DNA of 5,446 nt from Patescibacteria group bacterium (lineage in GTDB: Bacteria > Patescibacteria > Microgenomatia > Levybacterales > UBA12049): NCBI GenBank assembly GCA_023379465.1, contig JAMCTM010000046.1:1-5446 (forward strand), written 5' to 3'. A model generated the notes under the pieces. The model ran no database searches, was not told the origin of the DNA, and saw nothing but the letters and a program-made list of their open reading frames with translations. Positions within the stretch are counted from its first letter, which is position 1. Each line of letters opens with the position of its first letter. Of this stretch, positions 1 to 4,677 are shown piece by piece. A program made the translations under genes and the position numbers.

Positions 1-140
1 AAAACAAGGGAAACAAAATTAGGAATAGGGGCGGTAAGGTTTACTTTCCTATTGTGATTACTGTTGAAGACAATAAAAGCCGCTGCCGCCAGTATTATGG
101 CTGAAAAGAATATTTCCAAATCGTATTTTAACGCGAACAT
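1..140 (-). CDS. N-terminal fragment of a small membrane-anchored protein (3' end off the left edge)
   Basis: This partial gene starts at an ATG whose first base is 140 and reads leftward, open to the window edge; 46 codons are visible. The protein begins MFALKYDLEI, followed by one hydrophobic segment at about residues 10-25 (FFSAIILAAAAFIVF). The more polar stretch after it (NSNHNRKVNLTAPIP) would lie outside the membrane if the short N-terminus is cytoplasmic, so it looks like an uncleaved signal anchor. The start lies 3 nt after the TAA stop of the L,D-transpeptidase gene, which implies one transcript and probably translational coupling. No Shine-Dalgarno sequence is seen at the usual distance; the nearest purine run, GGAAAGG, ends about 14 nt before the ATG. 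The visible part does not identify a family. A cell-envelope role is suggested only by the neighbour and the anchor. Confidence 0.65.
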   Translation of the reverse strand, partial: MFALKYDLEIFFSAIILAAAAFIVFNSNHNRKVNLTAPIPNFVSLV

Positions 141-143
141 GGT

Positions 144-881
144 TTAATTTATGGCCTTTCCGAATATGGTTACCGGTGTGCCGGGATTCTTGATTGTTGC
201 ATACGTTGTTCTTCCATTGCCTGATGGATCTACCCAGTCGTAGAGGGCGCGGGCGTCTGTTATCCGCATGTTTACGCAGCCATGGCTCATTGGGTATCCG
301 AAATTATCATGCCAGTAGGCTCCGTGCAGGGCAAAACCCGCCGCCCTTCTTACATCTTGGTTATAAAAAAACATCACATAAGGAACATTGGGAAGATTAT
401 AATAATCCGCCCCGCTTCCGCCCGCCATTCTGGTTGACCGAAGGGTAACCCAAATTCTAAAATTACCATCCGGCGTTTTACGCCATTTGCCGGATGAAAT
501 AAGTGTTTTCATAACCAGATTTTTTCCCTGGTAGGCATATAACGTTTGATTGGTTAGATCAACGTAGATATGCTTTGGGCCTTTGGCGATTGACGCTCCG
601 AGAACAGCCGATTGGACATTTTTCTTAACTAAGCCAATTTTTGGCGGAATAACAGTTTGGCCATGAAATATGCCAAGGGCATTATTATCTATCTGAACAG
701 ATAAATTTTTGGCGCAGGTAATGGAATTCGCGCAGACTAACTGATTTTTGCGGGAACTGATTTTGTAAGAGACAAAAACCAGGACAATGGCCAGGCAGGC
801 CAGGATAATACGCATAGCGCCTCTCATCGGATAATTTTTTTTATTTGTTTCCCTTGTTTTCCTATTCTTTTTGCCCGACAT
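144..881 (-). CDS. Membrane-anchored L,D-transpeptidase (YkuD domain)
   Basis: YkuD-fold L,D-transpeptidases form 3-3 cross-links in peptidoglycan, or attach proteins to it, through an acyl-enzyme on a catalytic cysteine outside the membrane. With the start at 881 the protein has 245 residues. It has a Lys/Arg-rich cytoplasmic tail (1-23), one membrane segment at about 24-40 (IILACLAIVLVFVSY), a linker of about 60 residues, and a YkuD domain from about 103 (HIYVDLTNQTLYAY) to the end. The signature HGAYWHDNFGYPMSHGC spans 186-202 and gives catalytic Cys202 with His186 and His200. The frame also opens further upstream at 944, but that start would lie inside the divergent promoter region and add an unlikely extension, so ATG 881 is preferred. 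ATG 827 or 815 is possible, 815 having a weak AGAGG upstream. A poor promoter candidate, TTTACA (916-911) and TATACG (895-890) with a 15-bp spacer, precedes 881. The next gene starts 3 nt after the stop. The family call is secure; the exact reaction is not. Confidence 0.93.
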   Translation of the reverse strand: MSGKKNRKTRETNKKNYPMRGAMRIILACLAIVLVFVSYKISSRKNQLVCANSITCAKNLSVQIDNNALGIFHGQTVIPPKIGLVKKNVQSAVLGASIAKGPKHIYVDLTNQTLYAYQGKNLVMKTLISSGKWRKTPDGNFRIWVTLRSTRMAGGSGADYYNLPNVPYVMFFYNQDVRRAAGFALHGAYWHDNFGYPMSHGCVNMRITDARALYDWVDPSGNGRTTYATIKNPGTPVTIFGKAIN

Positions 882-935
882 GCTTTTAGCGTATACGAAC
901 TTATCTAAAATGTAAAGAGACCTTCCGCTATAGGC

Positions 936-964
936 TTGACACATATCTTATAGCATGCTATAAT
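936..964 (+). promoter_or_regulatory. Consensus sigma70-type promoter for the VanW-like gene
   Basis: TTGACA at 936-941 and TATAAT at 959-964 are separated by exactly 17 bp, so both boxes match the housekeeping consensus fully. Transcription should start near 971, giving a leader of about 31 nt before the ATG at 1002. The spacer and -10 box are overlaid by a 16-bp palindrome, and the -35 box abuts a TAGGCTT repeat, so repression of an otherwise strong promoter is plausible. Confidence 0.85.
948..963. promoter_or_regulatory. Perfect 16-bp palindrome over the -10 box (candidate operator)
   Basis: TTATAGCATGCTATAA reads identically on both strands. It covers the downstream part of the spacer and five of the six -10 bases of the promoter at 936-964. 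A dimeric repressor bound here would block polymerase. The palindrome is seen directly; regulatory use is inferred, and part of the symmetry comes from the AT-rich -10 box itself. Confidence 0.5.
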
Positions 965-974
965 TCAATCCTTT

Positions 975-995
975 TAGGCTTAAATTATAAGCCTA
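975..995 (+). promoter_or_regulatory. Leader hairpin or inverted repeat just before the VanW-like start
   Basis: TAGGCTTA (975-982) and TAAGCCTA (988-995) form an 8-bp stem with a 5-nt loop. In RNA it would sit at the extreme 5' end of the transcript predicted from 936-964 and finish 6 nt before the ATG at 1002, where a Shine-Dalgarno sequence would normally be. TAGGCTT also occurs at 931-937 against the -35 box, so the unit may be a protein-binding half-site rather than, or as well as, an RNA structure. Confidence 0.45.
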
Positions 996-1001
996 TAATT
1001 T

Positions 1002-1661
1002 ATGAAAGAAGAATTAATTCTCTTGGCCGCCCTTATTCCTTTGTTCTTTTCCAATAACCTAACAACCCAAGCAAAAGTACTTAAGTCAAAAGAAGTGATT
1101 CTTGCCTCCAGGGCTATTTCCCTTTCCGACCGCTACGATAATAAATACGTTAATACTGTTTTTAAAGACAACATTTTGCTTGCCCTTTTCTATTTGCGAG
1201 ACAGGAATGTTGATTCTTCTCATATTGACTGGAAAAAGATTAAAAGACCGTTTATGTACACCCTGATATTAAAACCAAACCAAACCTTTGCCTTTCACAG
1301 TAATGTTTTGCCCCAGTATAAAGGTAGGGTTAATAAGACTACCAATGCCCATTTCAACTTACAGGAGGGTTTTAAATCCGATGGCTATTTAACCGGAGAC
1401 GGGGTTTGTCATTTGGCTTCTCTTATGTATTGGGCCGCTAAAAGCGCCGGCTTAAAAAGCTACGCGCCAACCCCTCATAGCTTTGCTGTTATTCCGGATA
1501 TTCCCTCTAAATTTGGGGTTTCTATCTACGACAGTCCTGCCGCGGGGGAGAGTAGCGAGGTTCAGAATTTATACGTGACCAATAACTTAACGAAAAATAT
1601 TGGTTTTGTTTTTGATTATAACGGAGAAGATCTTAGGGTAAGCGTTGTAGAGATAGATTGA
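1002..1661 (+). CDS. VanW-family protein, exported or membrane-anchored
   Basis: The 219-residue protein starts with a short hydrophobic segment (ELILLAALIPLFF, residues 4-16) that fits a signal peptide or anchor. The VanW-like core runs from about 85 to the end. It has LILKPNQTFAFHS (88-100), corresponding to the family's GETFSFN-like entry, then GDGVCHLASLMYWAAKSAGL (132-151), matching the family's GGGVCQ...LYNAAL..AGL block. THE conserved-looking PHSFAVIP follows at 158-165. Cys136 and His159 are the notable polar residues. VanW was named from vanB-type vancomycin resistance clusters; its biochemical role is not established, and isolated homologues like this one do not imply resistance. 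The start is the first ATG after a consensus promoter, with a leader of about 31 nt and no Shine-Dalgarno sequence. The gene is divergent from the L,D-transpeptidase, which supports an envelope role by context. No terminator is seen after its TGA, so transcription may continue into the tRNAs. Confidence 0.82.
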   Translation: MKEELILLAALIPLFFSNNLTTQAKVLKSKEVILASRAISLSDRYDNKYVNTVFKDNILLALFYLRDRNVDSSHIDWKKIKRPFMYTLILKPNQTFAFHSNVLPQYKGRVNKTTNAHFNLQEGFKSDGYLTGDGVCHLASLMYWAAKSAGLKSYAPTPHSFAVIPDIPSKFGVSIYDSPAAGESSEVQNLYVTNNLTKNIGFVFDYNGEDLRVSVVEID

Positions 1662-1686
1662 GGAATATTTTAAACTCCTGTATAAT
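1658..1686 (+). promoter_or_regulatory. Promoter of the tRNA cluster
   Basis: TTGAGG (1658-1663) and TATAAT (1681-1686) have an ideal 17-bp spacer and place the start about 3-5 nt before tRNA-Gly at 1696. The -35 box contains the TGA stop codon of the VanW-like gene (1659-1661), so the two genes are as close as they can be without losing the promoter. Confidence 0.8.
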
Positions 1687-1695
1687 AAATCCGGC

Positions 1696-1770
1696 GCGGG
1701 AGTAGTTCAGCGGTAGAATGTCTCCCTTCCAAGGAGAAGGTCGCCGGTTCGAATCCGGTCTCCCGCTCCA
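1696..1770 (+). tRNA. tRNA-Gly(UCC)
   Basis: A complete cloverleaf is visible. The acceptor stem GCGGGAG/CTCCCGC (1696-1702 with 1760-1766) is fully paired, and the D arm carries GTTC and GAAT. The anticodon stem is TCTCC/GGAGA with loop CTTCCAA, placing UCC at 1728-1730. The T stem GCCGG/CCGGT surrounds TTCGAAT. The discriminator is U1767 and a genomically encoded CCA follows at 1768-1770; it is the only one of the three tRNAs here with an encoded CCA. It reads GGA and GGG and, by wobble, possibly other Gly codons. It is the first gene after the promoter at 1658-1686. Confidence 0.96.
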
Positions 1771-1773
1771 ATT

Positions 1774-1847
1774 GCCCCTGTAGCTCAATTGGATAGAGCA
1801 GATCGGTTCTAACGATAAGGTTGGGGGTTCGATTCCCTTCAGGGGCG
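1774..1847 (+). tRNA. tRNA-Arg(UCU)
   Basis: The acceptor stem GCCCCTG/CAGGGGC (1774-1780 with 1840-1846) is perfect. The D stem is GCTC/GAGC around AATTGGATA, and the T stem is GGGGG/CCCTT (two G-U pairs) around TTCGATT. The anticodon UCU lies at 1808-1810 in loop GTTCTAA. The discriminator is G1847 and no CCA is encoded, so the tail must be added. It decodes AGA/AGG. Two irregularities are visible: position 32 of the anticodon loop is G instead of a pyrimidine, and the top pair of the anticodon stem is a G1801/A1817 mismatch. The gene follows tRNA-Gly by 3 nt and is clearly in the same transcript. Confidence 0.94.
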
Positions 1848-1912
1848 CACATGTATTATTGGAAGATAAACAATTTAACATTCATTATTCGTTTAGAAAA
1901 AGGAGAGAAAAT
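1848..1912 (+). other. 65-nt spacer between tRNA-Arg and tRNA-His
   Basis: This stretch is longer than the 3-nt gap between the first two tRNAs and is AT-rich. It has no convincing promoter; the best pair, TTGGAA (1859-1864) with CATTAT (1883-1888), is weak. It ends in a strong Shine-Dalgarno-like AAGGAG (1900-1905) placed 5 nt before an ATG at 1911-1913, which overlaps the tRNA-His G-1 and opens only a 7-codon frame. I see no gene in it. Confidence 0.5.
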
Positions 1913-1985
1913 GGTGGCTGTAGCGCAACGGTAGCGCACCTGGTTGTGGTCCAGGCGGTTGCGGGTTCGATTCCCGTCGGCCACC
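1913..1985 (+). tRNA. tRNA-His(GUG)
   Basis: The acceptor stem GTGGCTG/CGGCCAC (1914-1920 with 1978-1984) is extended by the histidine-specific pair G-1 (1913) with C73 (1985), the identity element for HisRS. The D stem GCGC/GCGC surrounds AACGGTA. The anticodon stem CCTGG/CCAGG surrounds TTGTGGT, placing GUG at 1946-1948. The T stem GCGGG/CCCGT surrounds TTCGATT. No CCA is encoded (CAC follows). The PAP2 ATG starts at 1992, leaving only 6 nt between the mature tRNA end and the next coding region. Confidence 0.96.
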
Positions 1986-1991
1986 CACGCT

Positions 1992-2480
1992 ATGAATTTA
2001 CTTATTATCTTTATCGCCAAATATCTTTTTTTGTTAAGCATTATTATTTTTCTGTATTTCTTATGGAAGATGGAGCCTGGATTAAGAAATAAATTCCTTC
2101 TATTTTCATTTATTGCCTTTCCGCTTTCATACATCAGCGCTAAATTTTTAAGCCATTTTATTTACGATCCCCGTCCCTTTGTTGTCGAACATGTGGCTCC
2201 CCTTATTCGTCACGCGCCGGATAACGGCTTCCCATCGGATCATATGCTTTTAACAATGACTATCGCCTCTGTTGTTTTTGTTTATAACAAAAGAATAGGA
2301 ATACTTTTAACAGTAATTGCCGTTTCTATCGGTGTTTCCCGGGTTCTGGCAAAGGTTCATCATCCTTGGGATATTATCGGCAGTGCTGTTATTGCTGTTT
2401 TTGCCTCATGCGCCGCGTATTTTATTCTTCCTTTCGTGGTTAAATATTTAAAAAGACGGGTCACTTGGGACATGTCTTAG
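1992..2480 (+). CDS. PAP2-superfamily phosphatase, probably BcrC-like undecaprenyl-diphosphatase
   Basis: BcrC-type PAP2 enzymes dephosphorylate undecaprenyl diphosphate at the membrane, recycling the lipid carrier for peptidoglycan synthesis. All three PAP2 signatures are present in the 162-residue protein. C1 is K51...DPRPF with R61-P62. C2 is FPSDH (80-84), the PSDH form typical of BcrC rather than PSGH. C3 is SRVLAKVHHPWD (116-127) in the exact SRx5Hx3D pattern, giving phosphate-nucleophile His123, general-acid His84 and Asp127. Hydrophobic segments lie at about 2-24, 35-54, 86-98, 101-115 and 128-150. The frame can be opened upstream at a TTG (1944), but that lies inside tRNA-His and translates tRNA sequence, so ATG 1992 is chosen; it has no Shine-Dalgarno sequence and a 6-nt gap from the tRNA. 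ATG 2070 is unlikely because it would remove the first membrane segment. Substrate specificity is inferred. Confidence 0.88.
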   Translation: MNLLIIFIAKYLFLLSIIIFLYFLWKMEPGLRNKFLLFSFIAFPLSYISAKFLSHFIYDPRPFVVEHVAPLIRHAPDNGFPSDHMLLTMTIASVVFVYNKRIGILLTVIAVSIGVSRVLAKVHHPWDIIGSAVIAVFASCAAYFILPFVVKYLKRRVTWDMS

Positions 2481-2489
2481 TAATTTTAT

Positions 2490-2516
2490 CTCCGGGCTTG
2501 CCAGGGGCTATTTTTT
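2490..2516 (+). terminator. Weak candidate terminator after the PAP2 gene
   Basis: CTCC/GGGG and GG/CC around a CTTG loop (2490-2507), with one internal mismatch, are followed after three bases by six T residues (2511-2516). The position, 10 nt after the PAP2 stop and at the convergent junction, suits a terminator. However, the stem is imperfect and the T-run also encodes the terminal Lys-Lys of the opposing gene, so it may be accidental. Confidence 0.25.
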
Positions 2517-3272
2517 AATATCAACGCGGGTAATGCTAAGATAGACAACAAAAATGAAGGTTAGAGCGGCCAAGACAAGACTGACTTTTTGATCCCCCAA
2601 GCCTAAGCCGTCCAGAATGGGTTTGCCAAAATAATCCGCGAACGATGCGCCTAATGGCCTGGTTAGAACATAGGCAAACCAGAAAGAAAAGACTTCATTC
2701 CAGTTGAATTTCCACCGGCCAATTCCCGGAAGAACAAAAATGACCGTAAATAAAACCCCGGATAAAAAATAGCCTAATCCCAATGTCGCCGCGGTTAGAT
2801 CGCCTGCGGCAGTTCCCAGGGCAAAGGCTGATATTACAGCGGCCCAGTAAAATAATTCCCGACCGAGGTTATTAATAGTATGTATAGACAAGGTTTTTTC
2901 GACCCTGTACCATAAGTTAAAAACAACAGCAAGTGAAATTGAGAAAAAGACAGTGGTGATAAAATACGGTATTCCCAACACAACATGCAAAACATCCGCC
3001 GCCATAGTTCCGAATACGGCCACCATGACAACCGCCAGCCAATAGATCCACGCTATGTACTTATCTACCGAAAGCTGGAGAATTAAGGATATTATAAGGC
3101 CGACGGCGCCGAAGGCAACGGCAATGTATGGATTGATGTGAAAAACTAAATAATCCGAGGTTGATTCGCCCAGGGCGGTTGACAGGAGTTTAATAATCCA
3201 AAAGAATATCGTTACCTCCGGTACTTTTCTTAGTGTTTGTTTTTTCAGCAATTTTAAGACAGGTTTTAACAT
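2508..3272 (-). CDS. Four-repeat DUF347 (COG4705-like) integral membrane protein
   Basis: The 254-residue protein is almost entirely hydrophobic with about eight membrane segments, arranged as four copies of a two-helix repeat. Each copy carries a G-x4-D core: GESTSD (35-40), GTMAAD (88-93), GTAAGD (153-158) and GASFAD (208-213). After each core comes a short Gly/Pro-containing turn (such as VLGIPYF or TLGLGYF) and a second helix. The first copy is preceded by KVPEVTIFFWIIKLLSTALGE, the characteristic opening of this family. The function of the family is not established; buried Gly and Asp in a pseudo-fourfold membrane protein would fit a transporter or channel, which is inference only. It is the last gene of a minus-strand run, starting 22 nt after the folC stop, with no Shine-Dalgarno sequence visible. 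It converges with the PAP2 gene, the two stops lying 27 bp apart. Confidence 0.85.
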   Translation of the reverse strand: MLKPVLKLLKKQTLRKVPEVTIFFWIIKLLSTALGESTSDYLVFHINPYIAVAFGAVGLIISLILQLSVDKYIAWIYWLAVVMVAVFGTMAADVLHVVLGIPYFITTVFFSISLAVVFNLWYRVEKTLSIHTINNLGRELFYWAAVISAFALGTAAGDLTAATLGLGYFLSGVLFTVIFVLPGIGRWKFNWNEVFSFWFAYVLTRPLGASFADYFGKPILDGLGLGDQKVSLVLAALTFIFVVYLSITRVDIKK

Positions 3273-3294
3273 AGGTTCTAAAGAGAACGATGTC

Positions 3295-4674
3295 CTATTT
3301 TTTGAAAAGCAGGTTTCTTATCTCCCCGACTAAATAGAGGGATCCTGTTACGATGATTAGGGATTCCCCGCCAAGATTTTTTTGCTTTTCGACCGCTTTC
3401 TGCAGGGCAAGTTCAGGATTTTCCTCAAAGATTATCCAGGGCACCTTGTAATTTAGGAGCGTTTCTTTTATAACGGCAATATCCATCGCCATATTAAATC
3501 CCCAATCTATGGTTGATTTAAACCTTGTTACGATAAGCCCATCCGCTTTATTCAAGATAGGTTTAAGTAGGGCATTAATGTCTTTGTCTTTTTTAAATCC
3601 GACGATAAATATTTTCTTCTCCCCGGAATATATCTTAGCAAGAGAAGCCATAAAGGACGCCATTTTTATAGGATTGTGGGCACCATCCAGTATAATTCTA
3701 TAATTTTCTTTTTCTATGAGCTCAAATCGCCCCGGGAAAAAAGACCGGGCAAAGGCGGTTTTTAGGCTTTCCTGCGATATGTTAAATCCAAATTTTTTTA
3801 ACGTTTTCAAGCTAGCAAGAGCCAGGCTCGCGTTTTCCGCCTGATACCCTCCCCTAAGGGAAACGAAAAAACGCTTCTTTCTGCCTCTCCAATAAAAATC
3901 AAACCAGACCCCCTCCCCCGTTTCTTTTATAAGACGCGGGCTGAAATCTTTACCTAATCTGACAACCGGCGCCCCGGCTTCCCTGGACCGTTTTTCTATC
4001 AGCCTAATTAGCAAGGGCTGATTAACGCCTGTTATTACGACAGGCTTTGTATTTCCTGCCATTCTGAGATTTTTTATTCTAAAGCTTGCCTCCTGGGCAA
4101 TTTTATAAACCGTATCGCCAAGAATTTGCGTGTGGTCCAAGGAAATATTGTTTAAAACAAAGATTAAGGGATTGACGAGATTTGTGGCGTCGTATCTTCC
4201 TTCTAACCCGACCTCCACAATCGCGATGTCAGCTTTTTTTTCCGAAAATAAAACAAAAGCCATTGCCAAAAGTATTTCGTAATAAGATGGGGGTCCGTAC
4301 GTGCTTTTGGAAACGAGATCTATCACGGGGATTATTTTATTTAACGATTTGACAAACTCCTTATCCGTTAATAAGCGATTATTAATCTGCATTCTTTCCG
4401 TGATGTACTCAAGATGGGGAGAGATGGTTAGACCTGTTTTATAGCCGGACTTTGTTAACGCGTGGGAAATTAAATAGCTGACAGATCCTTTGCCCGATGT
4501 TCCGCTTACCACAACCGACGGAAATTTATTTTGGGGATTATCAAGAAGATTAAGAAAATGGGTCATTCTGCCAAGCGAATCGTCTTTTTCCCTGAGGCGA
4601 TGATTTATAACAAAGGGAATAAAACCCTCAAGGTATTCCCTTGCTTCACGGTATGTTTTTATTGTCCTTTTCAT
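3295..4674 (-). CDS. folC: FolC-family ligase (folylpolyglutamate/dihydrofolate synthase homologue)
   Basis: FolC adds glutamate to (dihydro/tetrahydro)folates, or to dihydropteroate, using ATP through an acyl-phosphate, and belongs to the Mur-ligase fold. In the 459-residue protein the ATP P-loop is GTSGKGS (58-64; many FolC have GTNGKGS). The omega-loop region SPHLEYITERMQIN covers 85-98, EVGLEGRYDATN (154-165) matches EVGLGGRLDATN, and LDHTQILGDT (179-188) supplies the Mg-binding region. FFPGRFELI (312-320) and LDGAHNP (329-335) open the C-terminal ligase domain, and TGSLYLVGE (443-451) closes it. The length is somewhat above the usual 420-430. Where most family members have EKAGI, this one has QEASFRI (194-200), so the carbamylated lysine appears to be Ala196. 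The ATG is 3 nt after the stop of the upstream ATP-cone gene (TAA-ata-ATG), indicating coupling. Family membership is secure; true folate activity is less so given the altered site and the patchy folate pathways of Patescibacteria. Confidence 0.93.
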   Translation of the reverse strand: MKRTIKTYREAREYLEGFIPFVINHRLREKDDSLGRMTHFLNLLDNPQNKFPSVVVSGTSGKGSVSYLISHALTKSGYKTGLTISPHLEYITERMQINNRLLTDKEFVKSLNKIIPVIDLVSKSTYGPPSYYEILLAMAFVLFSEKKADIAIVEVGLEGRYDATNLVNPLIFVLNNISLDHTQILGDTVYKIAQEASFRIKNLRMAGNTKPVVITGVNQPLLIRLIEKRSREAGAPVVRLGKDFSPRLIKETGEGVWFDFYWRGRKKRFFVSLRGGYQAENASLALASLKTLKKFGFNISQESLKTAFARSFFPGRFELIEKENYRIILDGAHNPIKMASFMASLAKIYSGEKKIFIVGFKKDKDINALLKPILNKADGLIVTRFKSTIDWGFNMAMDIAVIKETLLNYKVPWIIFEENPELALQKAVEKQKNLGGESLIIVTGSLYLVGEIRNLLFKK

Positions 4675-4677
4675 TAT

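Noticed and set aside
194..448. Plus-strand open frame of 84 codons
   Set aside because: It lies wholly antisense to the YkuD catalytic domain and has no recognisable protein features; it is a shadow of the L,D-transpeptidase gene.
882..944. 21-residue N-terminal extension of the L,D-transpeptidase to ATG 944
   Set aside because: It would place the start inside the divergent promoter and next to the palindrome; the extension does not resemble a targeting signal, and the Lys/Arg tail plus anchor begins at 881.
1002..1661. Reading the VanW-like gene as a vancomycin resistance determinant
   Set aside because: There are no vanH/A/X/Y-type ligase or dipeptidase genes in the window; VanW-domain proteins are widespread without resistance.
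1633..1881. Minus-strand open frames (including 1670-1852) across the tRNA genes
   Set aside because: They are antisense translations of tRNA-Gly and tRNA-Arg (phrases such as ETGFEPATFSLEG and EGNRTPNLIVR), a common annotation artefact.
1696..1985. tRNA cluster as an integration site of a mobile element
   Set aside because: No integrase, no duplicated tRNA 3' end and no att-like repeat is seen within the window.
1944..1991. TTG-started extension of the PAP2 protein by 16 residues
   Set aside because: The extension is entirely tRNA-His sequence from the anticodon loop onward; ATG 1992 gives a normal membrane-segment N-terminus.
1856..2134. Minus-strand frame with GNRTRNRLDHNQVRYRCATA and plus-strand frame with HLVVVQAVAGSIPVGHP (1859-2092)
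   Set aside because: Both are translations of tRNA-His and its flanks, and they conflict with the PAP2 gene.
2834..3031. Alternative minus-strand frame of 65 codons
   Set aside because: It lies on the same strand in another frame within the DUF347 gene; no independent evidence.
3509..3703. Plus-strand frame of 64 codons
   Set aside because: It is antisense to the conserved C-terminal domain of FolC.
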